From NCBI RefSeq assembly GCF_030287405.1, contig NZ_JASVVV010000001.1, forward strand, positions 850,403 to 914,402: DNA of 64,000 bases, written 5' to 3'. The notes under the pieces are model-generated. The model ran no database searches, was not told the origin of the DNA, and was given only the letters and a program-made list of their open reading frames with translations. Of this stretch, positions 36,121 to 44,534 are shown piece after piece. Numbering within the stretch: the first letter of the stretch is position 1; every line of letters starts with the position of its first letter. This DNA comes from Halalkalicoccus sp. NIPERK01 (GTDB taxonomy: Archaea; Halobacteriota; Halobacteria; Halobacteriales; Halalkalicoccaceae). A program made the position numbers and the translations under genes.

Positions 36121-37673
36121 ACCCGCGCCACCTCCTGGCTTTCACGGTCGATCAGGTACTCCCGCCCGAAGCCGGTGATCGCTGCGACGACGAACACCGC
36201 GACCAGCAGCCAGCCGTGGAAGACGAACGGGACGACCTCGACGGGGTTGACGATGAGGGACTGGTCGAACCACTCGTACTGGTCGGGGAGGTCCTGCATC
36301 GACGTGTAGCCGACGAGCACGCCGCCCGACCACGGGAAGATGTATCCGAGGGCAGCGGTCTGGGCGTCGAGGATGTTCGCCCGGCGATAGCCGTTCAGGT
36401 TGAACCGCTCGCCGATCTTCGAGATGTACGGGCCGATGGCGACCTCGGCGGCGGTGTTGATGGTGATGATCGCGTTGATCAGCGCCGCGGAGCCGACCAT
36501 CGTGAGTTCGGCGTTCCGGACGTTGGTCGCCACGTTCTCGAGCGACCAGTCGAGGATCGCCTGGAACGCGCCGCCCCGAATCATGATCTGGGCGGCGGCG
36601 ATGATGAGGAGGACGAGGATCGACAGCGCGAAGAAGCCGGAGGCCCCGTCGATGATGCTCCCGCCGACGCCGACGGCGTCGGGGTCCTGAACGACGTCGA
36701 GGAACGGGAGAAAGGCGAGCGGTTGGGCCAGCGGTGCGTCGGGCGGCGCGTTAAAGGAGACGATGGCGCTGACCGGCGTGAGTCCCAACAGCAGGTTCGC
36801 CCCGACCGCGACGACGATCCCCCACGAGATCGCCTCGACGATGTGGCGGCCGGCGATCGCCGTCCCGATCACCGCGGCCATCGAGAGGAGGTGGACCAGC
36901 CCGATGGGTTCGCTCTCGGCGACGAGGATCTCCTGGGCGTCGCCCGCGATCTCGACACCGGGCATGAACGAACTCGCGAGCACGTACCCCGCGAAGGCGA
37001 GGGCCGCGGCGATGATGGCGTACTTGAACCGCGAGGCGACCACGCCCCCGATGTCGGAGTCCTGCGTGACCGCGCTGACGATCGTGGTGTCGCTGACGGG
37101 CGCGAGGTTGTCGCCGAAGATCGCTCCCGAGAGGATCGCCCCGAACATCAACACGGGGTTCGCCCCGAGCAGGACGCCCGCCGGGAAAAAGAGGACGACG
37201 AACGCGACGGTCGTCCCGTAGCCGGTGCCGATACCCGTCGCGAGAAGGGCTGCGAGGACGAACGTCGCGGCGGGAAACAGCGCCGCGCCGACGCCCGCGG
37301 CGTTCGCGAGCCAGACCAGCCCGTCGACGAACCCGCCGACCTGCAGCGTCTCGGCGAACATCCCCGCCCAGATCCACGCGACGATCGCCGTCACCGCCAC
37401 GGGCTGGGTCATCCCCTCGAAGATCGTGTTCGCGTACGACGTCCAGTTGCCCTTGACGAAGAACATCCCCGCGATCAGGCCGATCAACATCCCCGCGATC
37501 AGGCCGCCCTCGTCGGAGATCCGCCAGAGGGCGGTCTGGGCGATCGCCCAGACGATGAAAAAGGCGATCGGAAACGCGCTCATCCCCCGCCCCCCGTAGA
37601 ACTCGATGCGGGGGCCGTCCCCCTCCTCGCCGCCGAACCCGCTCATTACCTCCGGGTCACGTGATTCGCTCAT
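36117..37673 (-). CDS. NhaC-type Na+/H+ antiporter
   Basis: A 518-residue transporter with about eleven hydrophobic segments. SGAIFGDNLAPVSDTTIVSA is the family signature (near residues 180-200) and AALLATGIGTGYGTTVAF the preceding helix. It should exchange cytoplasmic cations for external ones; some NhaC members carry amines or amino-acid analogues, so the substrate is not settled. An N-terminal acidic stretch of ~25 residues precedes the first helix. Start ATG 37673. Confidence 0.88.
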   Translation of the reverse strand: MSESRDPEVMSGFGGEEGDGPRIEFYGGRGMSAFPIAFFIVWAIAQTALWRISDEGGLIAGMLIGLIAGMFFVKGNWTSYANTIFEGMTQPVAVTAIVAWIWAGMFAETLQVGGFVDGLVWLANAAGVGAALFPAATFVLAALLATGIGTGYGTTVAFVVLFFPAGVLLGANPVLMFGAILSGAIFGDNLAPVSDTTIVSAVTQDSDIGGVVASRFKYAIIAAALAFAGYVLASSFMPGVEIAGDAQEILVAESEPIGLVHLLSMAAVIGTAIAGRHIVEAISWGIVVAVGANLLLGLTPVSAIVSFNAPPDAPLAQPLAFLPFLDVVQDPDAVGVGGSIIDGASGFFALSILVLLIIAAAQIMIRGGAFQAILDWSLENVATNVRNAELTMVGSAALINAIITINTAAEVAIGPYISKIGERFNLNGYRRANILDAQTAALGYIFPWSGGVLVGYTSMQDLPDQYEWFDQSLIVNPVEVVPFVFHGWLLVAVFVVAAITGFGREYLIDRESQEVARV

Positions 37674-37786
37674 CTCACACTCATCTCATTCACTGTATGG
37701 CTCAGAATCGGACCATATAAACTTGGCGTCTATCCCGTCTCCGTCGACCCTCGATCCGTCGGGCCCGTGGATCCGGCGGGCGTCGA

Positions 37787-38344
37787 TTACTGGCTGTGTT
37801 CGTACTCCTCGTAGCTCCGGGTGGGGTCGATCCGCGACCCGACCCACGTGCCCAGCGCGATCCCGTAGACGGCGTGTGAGGCGTGAAAGACCGTCTCGGC
37901 ATCCGCGTCGAGTTCCATGTCGAGCAGCCAGTTCAGCATCACGCGCTCGCCGAAGGCCGAGAGCGCGAGGCCGAAGAGCGTCCCCCAGACGACGCCCTCG
38001 GTCTCGGTCGCCGACCCGGGGAGGTTCACCCGGGGATACAGCAGGCCGAACAGCGCGCCGAAGGTGATCCCGTAGAGGAAGTGAAGGACGATCCCCATTC
38101 CGGTGTACTCCTCGGGGTGGCCGTCACCGACGTACTTCGCCCAGAAGTTCGCCGACGGCGGCAGCGACCGGAGGATCGGCAACCGGAAGGCGGTCATCAC
38201 GACCGTCGCGAACATCCCACCCTGGACCGCCCGGAACAGCGACCGGGCGACGTAGACGGGCGTCGACTGGGCCGACTCGATCGCCTCGCTCTCGGAGGAC
38301 GGCCCATCTCCGTCCCCGTTTCCGTCCGTACCTGGTAGCGTCAT
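37787..38344 (-). CDS. DUF1440/YagU-like membrane protein
   Basis: A 185-residue integral membrane protein with about four helices: FRAVQGGMFATVVMTAFRLP, GMGIVLHFLYGITFGALFGLL, VVWGTLFGLALSAFGERVML and HASHAVYGIALGTWVGSR. The layout resembles YagU/DUF1440-type small membrane proteins. The first ~30 residues are acidic and Ser-rich. ATG 38344 is chosen; the longer open frame upstream is antisense to folD. Function unknown. Confidence 0.75.
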   Translation of the reverse strand: MTLPGTDGNGDGDGPSSESEAIESAQSTPVYVARSLFRAVQGGMFATVVMTAFRLPILRSLPPSANFWAKYVGDGHPEEYTGMGIVLHFLYGITFGALFGLLYPRVNLPGSATETEGVVWGTLFGLALSAFGERVMLNWLLDMELDADAETVFHASHAVYGIALGTWVGSRIDPTRSYEEYEHSQ

Positions 38345-38518
38345 TGGTCCTCTCGAACCTTGTCCGTTCGTCCCCATAACTCCCGGCCCCTGATCGACTC
38401 CCCGCCCGGCGCGCTCGACGCACCCAAATATCCACGTATGTGTATATCTAAGGAATATCCAGTCCAGAAATAGGCACGAACCCGAGGGTTGAAGGCGGTG
38501 GATCGCCCACTCGCACCC

Positions 38519-39412
38519 ATGACGACCACCATCGACGGGGAGCGGGTCGCGAGCGGGATTCGGGACGACCTGGGCGCGGCGATCGACACGCTCACGGATC
38601 GGGGCGTGACGCCCGGTCTGGCGACCGTCCTCGTCGGCGACGACCCCGCGAGCCAAACGTATGTAAACATGAAACAGCGCGACTGCGAGGAGGTGGGGAT
38701 AAACGGGATCCACGTCGATCTCGACGGGGACGCCTCGCCCGCGGAACTCTACGACGTCATCGAGGACCTCAACGCCGATCCCGCGGTCCACGGCTATCTC
38801 GTGCAGGATCCCGTGCCCGAACAGATCGACTACCGCGAGGTGATCCGGCGGATCGACCCCGCGAAGGACGTCGACGGCTTTCATCCGGAGAACGTGGGTC
38901 GGCTCGTCGCCGGGGACGCCCGGTTCAGGCCGTGTACGCCCCACGGAATCCAGAAGCTCCTCGCGGCGTACGACGTCGAGACAGAGGGCGCGGACGTGAC
39001 GATCGTCGGCCGCTCGGAGATCGTCGGCAAGCCGATGGCGAACCTGCTGATGCAGAAGTCGACCGACGGCAACGCCACCGTCACCGTCTGTCACTCCCGG
39101 ACCGAGGATCTCGCGGGCAAGACCCGGGGTGCGGACATCGTGATCGCGGCCTGCGGCGTGACCGAACTGATCGACGGCTCGATGATCGGGGAGGACGCGA
39201 CGGTGATCGACGTCGGGATCAGCCGGGTCGACGCCGACACCGAGAAGGGCTACGAACTCGTCGGGGACGTCGAGTTCGAGAGCGCGAAGGAGAAGGCGGG
39301 CGCGATCACCCCGGTCCCCGGCGGCGTCGGGCCGATGACCCGCGCGATGTTGCTCTACAACACCGTCAAGGCCGCGAGCGCCCACGAGGGCGTCCCCGTC
39401 GAACTACCCTAA
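38519..39412 (+). CDS. folD: Methylenetetrahydrofolate dehydrogenase/cyclohydrolase FolD
   Basis: A 297-residue bifunctional enzyme interconverting methylene-, methenyl- and formyl-tetrahydrofolate. VLVGDDPASQTYVNMKQ (with the catalytic Lys), DPAKDVDGFHPENVG, RPCTPHGIQKLL and ATPVPGGVGPMTRAM-like ITPVPGGVGPMTRAML identify it; the NADP site is TIVGRSEIVGKP. ATG 38519 is favoured over a TTG/GTG 30 nt upstream. Its 3' end overlaps the convergent zinc-ribbon gene by 9 nt. Confidence 0.96.
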   Translation: MTTTIDGERVASGIRDDLGAAIDTLTDRGVTPGLATVLVGDDPASQTYVNMKQRDCEEVGINGIHVDLDGDASPAELYDVIEDLNADPAVHGYLVQDPVPEQIDYREVIRRIDPAKDVDGFHPENVGRLVAGDARFRPCTPHGIQKLLAAYDVETEGADVTIVGRSEIVGKPMANLLMQKSTDGNATVTVCHSRTEDLAGKTRGADIVIAACGVTELIDGSMIGEDATVIDVGISRVDADTEKGYELVGDVEFESAKEKAGAITPVPGGVGPMTRAMLLYNTVKAASAHEGVPVELP

Positions 39413-40129
39413 GGAGTCGAGGCGCTCCCCCGCTCGCGCGAGGGCGACCTCGTCGTCCTCGCTCGTCGCCCGGCCGAGGTCGCGGGCGACCTCGACGAGT
39501 CGTTCCGCCGTCCGGGGGTCGACGTCGCCGTCGAGCGCCTCGACCCGGCGGCAGTGGTCCTCCAGACGGCCGAGCGCGCGTCGGACCGCCGGATACTCCT
39601 CGGGGTCGGCGTCGAGAAACGCGAGGAGGTCGTCGCGGTAGGTCGACACCGCCTTCGCGTACGCGAGTCCGCGTGCGGGTGCGAGCGAGTCGGGGATCTC
39701 GGCCGGCGAGGGACGCTCGCCGCCCAGCAACGCGAGGAGGTACAGCTGTTCCGCGTCGTCGGCCCCCGGATCGAGCGACCCCGACGAGAGCGACCGCTCG
39801 TAGCTCCCGATCGCGGCGGCGAGTTCGCTCGCGATCAGGTAGGTCTCGTCCAGCGTGCGGAGGTCGCCGCCCGCGACGAACCCCCGTTTCCGGACGTAGT
39901 CCCGACAGCGGTCGGTGGCCTCGCTCGCGACCTCGGCGAGCGGCCGATCGGCGATCCCCTCAACGACCGGCGTCAGATCGAGCTCTGCGGGGCTATCGGT
40001 GTGGAGCTTTCGTCCCTCCCGGCCGACGCTCCGGAGGCTGCCGCAGTCGGGACAGGCGACCTCCCCGGTCTCGTAGTACGACCAGCGCGTGCCACAATCG
40101 GTACACTCGCGCTCGCCTCTGATCTCCAT
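39404..40129 (-). CDS. TFIIB-type zinc-ribbon protein (DUF7117-like)
   Basis: A 241-residue protein. The N-terminal ~35 residues form a zinc ribbon: RECTDCGTRWSYYETGEVACPDCGSLR, with two C-x2-C pairs. The rest is helical, with SELAAAIGSYERSL and ALGRLEDHCRRVEALDG. This matches a haloarchaeal family (DUF7117) as I recall it. Role unknown; the ribbon suggests binding to nucleic acid or protein. Start ATG 40129 precedes the ribbon by few residues. Confidence 0.72.
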   Translation of the reverse strand: MEIRGERECTDCGTRWSYYETGEVACPDCGSLRSVGREGRKLHTDSPAELDLTPVVEGIADRPLAEVASEATDRCRDYVRKRGFVAGGDLRTLDETYLIASELAAAIGSYERSLSSGSLDPGADDAEQLYLLALLGGERPSPAEIPDSLAPARGLAYAKAVSTYRDDLLAFLDADPEEYPAVRRALGRLEDHCRRVEALDGDVDPRTAERLVEVARDLGRATSEDDEVALARAGERLDSLG

Positions 40130-40258
40130 ACCGGTCGTTTCGGGCCCGCGGGTAAAACCCGTCCGACCACCGTGGTCGTCGAACGGTGGGAACGCGGTCG
40201 TCGGGGTCGTCGTCGACCGGCGGGTGGTTTGATGTGGCGTGCGGTCGTAGATTCGCGT

Positions 40259-40405
40259 ATGCGCACGGAAGAGGAGATCCGCGAGCAGTACGAGTTCCTC
40301 GCGGAACAGCTCGAAAGCGAGGAGATGCGCCACGAGGGCGTCAGGGAGATGTTTACGTACTACAAACGTGCGCTCGGCTGGGTCCTCGAGGAGGAGTACA
40401 TCTAA
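40259..40405 (+). CDS. 48-residue coiled-coil protein
   Basis: A small acidic protein, MRTEEEIREQYEFLAEQLE through EEMRHEGVREMFTYYKRALG. The heptad-like pattern suggests a coiled coil. It is followed by the AT-rich RNA region and preceded by the divergent zinc-ribbon gene. Haloarchaea have many such short proteins; function unknown. Confidence 0.65.
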   Translation: MRTEEEIREQYEFLAEQLESEEMRHEGVREMFTYYKRALGWVLEEEYI

Positions 40406-40427
40406 GCGATCGGACTAGTGTCGGTAG

Positions 40428-40433
40428 GTTTAA
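40428..40433 (+). promoter_or_regulatory. TATA-like box of the 40.45-kb RNA candidate
   Basis: TTTAAG lies ~27 nt upstream of the first hairpin base (40458), as expected for a stable-RNA promoter. The same motif precedes the tRNA-Glu unit. Confidence 0.5.
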
Positions 40434-40454
40434 GACGCCATGGCGTGATTAGTC

Positions 40455-40630
40455 GAGTGACGCTTCGCTTTGGAGGGCCGAAGCGTCAGCGGGGACCAAT
40501 TCAGGGCGGCAAGCAGTCACGCGGGGATTTTTCCTCCCCGCGTGGATTGCTTCCATTGATCCAACGTCCGTGAGCCGTGCGATTAGTTGTAGTCCGGTAC
40601 GTTTGGGGGAGACTGACGAGTCCACCTCGG
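40455..40630 (+). ncRNA. Putative structured non-coding RNA
   Basis: The region has no protein frame of quality. A perfect 10-bp stem TGACGCTTCG/CGAAGCGTCA (40458-40467 with 40479-40488) is followed by a second: ACGCGGGGA with TCCCCGCGT (40519-40527, 40535-40543), extended by AAGCA/TGCTT (40511-40515, 40548-40552). A third small hairpin GACTGACGAGTC lies near 40610-40622. The promoter-like TTTAAG sits at the right spacing. It does not match tRNA, SRP RNA or RNase P RNA consensus as I know them. The 3' end is not defined. Confidence 0.5.
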
Positions 40631-40768
40631 ACCGGTAAGCCGCAGATAGTTGCCGTAGATGCCAGTCAAAATTGTGTACTAGTCGGTAGTCAATTAGTTG
40701 GGTACTCTCGCCTCACATAGTAGATACTATACCTGTCCAACGTGCGAAAATCGACACACGGAGTTGGA
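40631..40768. other. AT-rich spacer upstream of the PadR gene
   Basis: About 140 bp, AT-rich, with TATA-like tracts and short repeats of TAGTCGGTAG/TAGTC type. No gene seen. Confidence 0.3.
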
Positions 40769-40791
40769 ATTCCCGACATGCTTATGGGAAT
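40769..40791 (+). promoter_or_regulatory. Palindrome upstream of padR gene (possible operator)
   Basis: ATTCCC (40769-40774) and GGGAAT (40786-40791) form a dyad that encloses the CTTATG element 35-41 nt before the ATG. PadR proteins bind dyads at their own promoters, so this may be an autoregulatory operator. Confidence 0.4.
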
Positions 40792-40820
40792 CGCCCCCGA
40801 TTTGTCAACAAGGTATAGCC

Positions 40821-41096
40821 ATGCATGACCTGACAGGCTTTCAGCGCGATCTACTCTACGTCATCGTGGGGGAGGAGGAACCACACGGGCTGGCGATCAA
40901 GGAGGAACTGGAGGAGTACTACGAGAAGGAGATCCACCACGGGCGGCTCTATCCCAACCTCGATACGCTCGTCGACAAGGGGCTCGTCGAGAAGGGCCAA
41001 CGCGACCGCCGGACCAACTACTACACGCTGACCCGCCGTGGACGCCGGGAGATCGAGGCGCGCCGCGAGTGGGAATCGCGCTACGTCGACCTCTGA
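40821..41096 (+). CDS. PadR family transcriptional regulator
   Basis: A 91-residue winged-helix protein. DLTGFQRDLLYVIVGEEEPHG, GRLYPNLDTLVDKGLVEKG and YTLTRRGRREIEARREW are the PadR pattern. It lacks the C-terminal dimerisation arm of larger PadR proteins. ATG 40821 is chosen because the recognition fold starts there. It lies 39 nt upstream of the MgtC/DUF4010 gene on the same strand and may control it. Confidence 0.88.
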   Translation: MHDLTGFQRDLLYVIVGEEEPHGLAIKEELEEYYEKEIHHGRLYPNLDTLVDKGLVEKGQRDRRTNYYTLTRRGRREIEARREWESRYVDL

Positions 41097-41135
41097 AACG
41101 CAGGCGTTAACAGGGGTACTCCGAGTAGGGAGTTC

Positions 41136-42389
41136 GTGAACAGCGTCGGCCTCGTCGTCGAAGGGGACCTCCTCCGGATCGTCGTAGCCGGGGCGCTCGG
41201 ACTCTTCTTGGGGCTCGAACGCGAGTGGTCGCACAAGTCCGCCGGGATCCGGACGTTCTCGCTGATCAGCCTGCTGGCGGCCGTCTTCACCGTCCTCGAT
41301 CAGCCGCTGTTGCTTGCGGTCGGCGGGCTGTTCGTCGCCGTGCAGGGGCTGTTGCTCGCGGTACAGGGGCTTCTCGTCGAGGAATCGGGCCTCTCGTTGA
41401 CGACCAGCGTCTCGATGCTCGTCGCCTACGGCGTCGGGGTGCTCGTTGGGACGGGCCGACTCATCGAGGGCGTGACCGTCGCGATCCTCTCCTCGCTGTT
41501 GCTCGTCTTGAAGCGGGAACTCCACAGCTTCGCGTGGGGGCTCAGCCGCGAGGAACTGCGTTCGACCGCCGAGTTCGCCGTCCTCGCGTTCGTCGTCTAC
41601 CCGCTCCTCCCCGCCGGGGACGTCCCGATCGCCGCGGCGGGCTTCGAGGTGGCGGTCGAACCGCGCGTGATCTGGCTGATGGTCGTCACCGTCGCGGGGA
41701 TCGGCATCGTCAACTACGCGATCGTCCGCTCGTACGGCGGTCGTGGGATCGCCGTCACCGGCTTTTTCGGTGGGTTGGCCTCCTCGACGGCGGTCGTCGG
41801 GACGATGCTGGATCACGTCCGCCAGCGTCCGGCGGCCGCCTCCTATGCGGTGGCGGCGATCCTGCTCGCGGACGCCGCGATGGCCGTGCGCAATCTCGGG
41901 ATCGCGCTCGCGTTCACCATCGATTCTCCCCTGTTGGGGGCGATCGTCCCGCTGGGGGCGGTGGTCGTCGGGGCGGTCGCCATCGCCGCGGTCATCGCCG
42001 ACTGGAGCGAGGAGGTCGAAATGGACCTAGAGAGCCCCTTCTCGCTTCGCAACGCGCTGGGGTTCGGCGCGATCTTCCTGCTGATCGTCGTCTCCGGGGG
42101 GTTCGCGGAGGCGTATCTGGGGACCGCCGGCTTCTACGCGACGGCGGCGCTCTCGGGGCTGGTCTCCAGCGCCGGTGCGACGACCTCGGCGGTCGTGCTC
42201 TACCGGACCGGATCGCTGGAGCACGACGTGGCCGTGATCGCCATCCTGCTGGCGACCGCCTCCAGCCTCGTCGTGAAGGCGGTCCTCGTCGCGGCGAGCG
42301 CCGACCGCGGGTTCGCCCGTCGGGTGGGGATCTGGACGGCCGTCCTGCTGGGGATCGCGGGGGCGACGGTCGTGGTGGTGTTGCTCTGA
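41136..42389 (+). CDS. MgtC/SapB-DUF4010 family membrane protein
   Basis: A 417-residue protein from a GTG start. The N-terminal ~140 residues match MgtC (LGLFLGLEREWSHKSAGIRTF), with the rest a DUF4010 multi-span domain (VVIGTMLDHV-like AVVGTMLDHVRQR, SGLVSSAGATTSAVV). MgtC proteins affect magnesium homeostasis and membrane potential; no transport activity is assured. About twelve hydrophobic segments are visible. The role of the combined form in archaea is unknown. Confidence 0.85.
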   Translation: MNSVGLVVEGDLLRIVVAGALGLFLGLEREWSHKSAGIRTFSLISLLAAVFTVLDQPLLLAVGGLFVAVQGLLLAVQGLLVEESGLSLTTSVSMLVAYGVGVLVGTGRLIEGVTVAILSSLLLVLKRELHSFAWGLSREELRSTAEFAVLAFVVYPLLPAGDVPIAAAGFEVAVEPRVIWLMVVTVAGIGIVNYAIVRSYGGRGIAVTGFFGGLASSTAVVGTMLDHVRQRPAAASYAVAAILLADAAMAVRNLGIALAFTIDSPLLGAIVPLGAVVVGAVAIAAVIADWSEEVEMDLESPFSLRNALGFGAIFLLIVVSGGFAEAYLGTAGFYATAALSGLVSSAGATTSAVVLYRTGSLEHDVAVIAILLATASSLVVKAVLVAASADRGFARRVGIWTAVLLGIAGATVVVVLL

Positions 42390-42454
42390 GCGGGGCGCAA
42401 ATACTGTCGTGACCACAACGAATATTTTACGGCGTCATGCCGCCAGTTCGTCGT

Positions 42455-43798
42455 ATGGACCGCGAGACGGCCGAGCCACACGTCGAGGAGATGCCCGGCG
42501 GGCGCGCCCGCGAGTGGGCCGCCCACCACCGCCGAACGGCCGCCAGAAGCACCTACGTCTACGACTTCGTCTGGGACATCACTGAAGAGGCCGAGGGGCC
42601 GTTCTGCACCGACGTCGACGGCAACGTGCTGCTCGACTTCACGAGCCACGTCGCGGCCGCTCCACTGGGCTACAACAACCCCCTGATCACGGATCGGCTC
42701 CGCGAGTTCGACCTCCCCGACCCGACGAAGATCGCCGGCCAGGACTTCTACGCCGGGTCGCCCGGAACCCCTTTCGATCCCGAACTTCCGGGACCGACAC
42801 AGCTCATGGACCGGCTGATCGAGATCACGGGCGAGTACGGGATGGACCGGGTCTTTCTCTCGAACTCCGGGGCAGAGGCCGTCGAGAACGCGATCAAGAT
42901 CTGCTACGACGCGAGCGGGGGAACCCGGGGGATCACCTTCGAGGGCGGCTTTCACGGCCGGACGCTGGGCGCGCTCAGCCTGAATCGCTCGAAATCGGTC
43001 CAGCGAAAAGGGTATCCCGAACTCCCGGGGATCGCCGACGTGCCCTACTGCGACGACCGGACCTGCACGCCCGAGACGTGTGGCTGTGGCTTCTTCCGCG
43101 AGGAGGGATCCGCCCTCTCCTCGAAACTCGATCCCGAGACCGGCCACCTCCCGTTGGAGGACCTCGCCTATCTCGTCATCGAACCCGTGCAGGGGGAGGG
43201 GGGCTATCGGATCCCGAGCGACGCGTTCATGCGGGAGGTAGCGGCGGTCTGTGACGCCTACGACGTACTGGTGATCGCCGACGAGATCCAGACGGGCCTC
43301 GGCCGGACGGGGACGATGTGGGGCTCGGACCAGTCCCCGATCGAACCGGACGTGATCACGTGTGCGAAGGGGCTACGGGTGGGCGCGACGGTCTCGCGCT
43401 CGGACGTGTTCCCCGACGAGGAGGCCCGGATCTCCTCGACGTGGGGGGCCGGCGACGTCCTCGCCGCGATGCAGGGAGTCCTGACCATCGACGCGATCCG
43501 CGAGGAGGGGCTCGTGGAGAACGCCCGCGAGCGCGGCGAGCAGGCCAAGGCTCTGCTCCGGGACGCCGCCCCCGACGGGGTCGTCGACGTGCGCGGGCGG
43601 GGGCTGTTGCTCGCCGTCGAGTTCGACACCAAGGCGCGCCGCGAGGCGGTCATCGAGGCGGCGCTCGAACGGGGGCTGCTCACGCTCGGCTGTGGCTACA
43701 AGACCCTCCGACTGTTGCCGCCGCTCGACGTGACCGAGCGCGAGATCGACCTCGGGATCGACCTGCTGTGTGAGGCGGTCGCGGCCGTCGACGAGTAG
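42455..43798 (+). CDS. Class III aminotransferase with a cysteine-rich insert
   Basis: A 447-residue PLP enzyme of the class III fold (4-aminobutyrate, ornithine or beta-amino acid type). FLSNSGAEAVENAIKICYD, FHGRTLGALSLNRSKS, IADEIQTGLGRTG and ITCAKGLRVGATVSR (PLP lysine) are seen. Residues ~195-212 carry DDRTCTPETCGCGFF after YC, five cysteines unusual for the fold. ATG 42455 is supported by a TATTTTAC element 25-32 nt upstream. The amino donor is not known. Confidence 0.9.
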   Translation: MDRETAEPHVEEMPGGRAREWAAHHRRTAARSTYVYDFVWDITEEAEGPFCTDVDGNVLLDFTSHVAAAPLGYNNPLITDRLREFDLPDPTKIAGQDFYAGSPGTPFDPELPGPTQLMDRLIEITGEYGMDRVFLSNSGAEAVENAIKICYDASGGTRGITFEGGFHGRTLGALSLNRSKSVQRKGYPELPGIADVPYCDDRTCTPETCGCGFFREEGSALSSKLDPETGHLPLEDLAYLVIEPVQGEGGYRIPSDAFMREVAAVCDAYDVLVIADEIQTGLGRTGTMWGSDQSPIEPDVITCAKGLRVGATVSRSDVFPDEEARISSTWGAGDVLAAMQGVLTIDAIREEGLVENARERGEQAKALLRDAAPDGVVDVRGRGLLLAVEFDTKARREAVIEAALERGLLTLGCGYKTLRLLPPLDVTEREIDLGIDLLCEAVAAVDE

Positions 43799-44063
43799 CT
43801 GACCGAGGCGGATGCGGTGGCCGGCGCGAGCGAGGCGAGGTTGCGTATCAACCTCGATTGCGAACGGGACGCTCTGCGTCCCGTGAGCGGAGCCGTCACT
43901 CTCGACGGCTCCGCGAGTGGGACGGGGGAGGGCAGGCGTCCCCGGAAGCGGCGCGGAATCACGCGCCGCGACTCGGCGGAGCCTGGCGGTCATAGAAAAT
44001 CTTCTATTTTCTTGGACATGCAAAGGGCGAGGCGCGCCTGCCAAGGCGCGCCGAGGGCGTTCG
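43799..44063. repeat. Palindrome-rich intergenic region
   Basis: This 265-bp gap between convergent genes is dense in perfect inverted repeats: GGGACGC/GCGTCCC (43866-43882), GCGGAGCCGTC with GACGGCTCCGC (43887-43914), AGAAAAT/ATTTTCT (43994-44012), and two GGCGCGCC copies (44031-44038, 44045-44052). The AT-type hairpin may be a bidirectional terminator. Part of the first repeats resembles DNA inserted in lhr. Confidence 0.55.
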
Positions 44064-44390
44064 TTAGAACTGGTAGCGCCGTTCCTTGTCGTCGGGCTTG
44101 GTGGGCGCGATCCCGCCGCTCATCTCCTCGTAGGTCATCCCCGACAGGTATTCGTCGTATGTCACGTCGTAGCCCTGTCGGAGGTGCATGTCGAGTTGGC
44201 CGGTGTCCGCGGTCGACTGAAAGAGCAGGTGGACCGCCCGGCGAACGAGGTCGTCCGTGCTCTCGGGGCCGAGGGCGGCGTTCAGCACGGCGAGTTCGTT
44301 CTTCGCCTGCGTGTCGAGCGACACGGTGAGGTCGTCGTCGAGGTCGGCGTAGGCCGATTCGACGTCGGCCGTGAGGTCGTCGAGGCTCAT
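44064..44390 (-). CDS. Hypothetical haloarchaeal protein
   Basis: A 108-residue acidic protein opening with MSLDDLTADVESAYADLDDD. The middle (LVRRAVHLLFQSTADTGQLDMHLRQGYDVTYDEYLSGMTYEEM) is helical. The layout resembles small haloarchaeal DNA-binding or antitoxin-like proteins but no family was recognised. It converges on the palindrome-rich region. Confidence 0.65.
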   Translation of the reverse strand: MSLDDLTADVESAYADLDDDLTVSLDTQAKNELAVLNAALGPESTDDLVRRAVHLLFQSTADTGQLDMHLRQGYDVTYDEYLSGMTYEEMSGGIAPTKPDDKERRYQF

Positions 44391-44534
44391 ACCCGGACGT
44401 GGCGCGGTCTCGGGATACGGGTTTCGACTGCGCTTTCGAACATCTCGGGGACCACGCCGAGACGAGGCCGCGATAATCGGATACGGCGAGCGGGATCGCG
44501 GGGACTAAACCCGCAGGTGTCCTACCCCGGACGA

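Noticed and set aside
40428-40820. Protein-coding gene, SRP RNA or RNase P RNA in the 40.4-40.8 kb gap
   Set aside because: No frame of quality and no match to the conserved motifs I know for SRP or RNase P RNA; kept only as an unclassified structured RNA.
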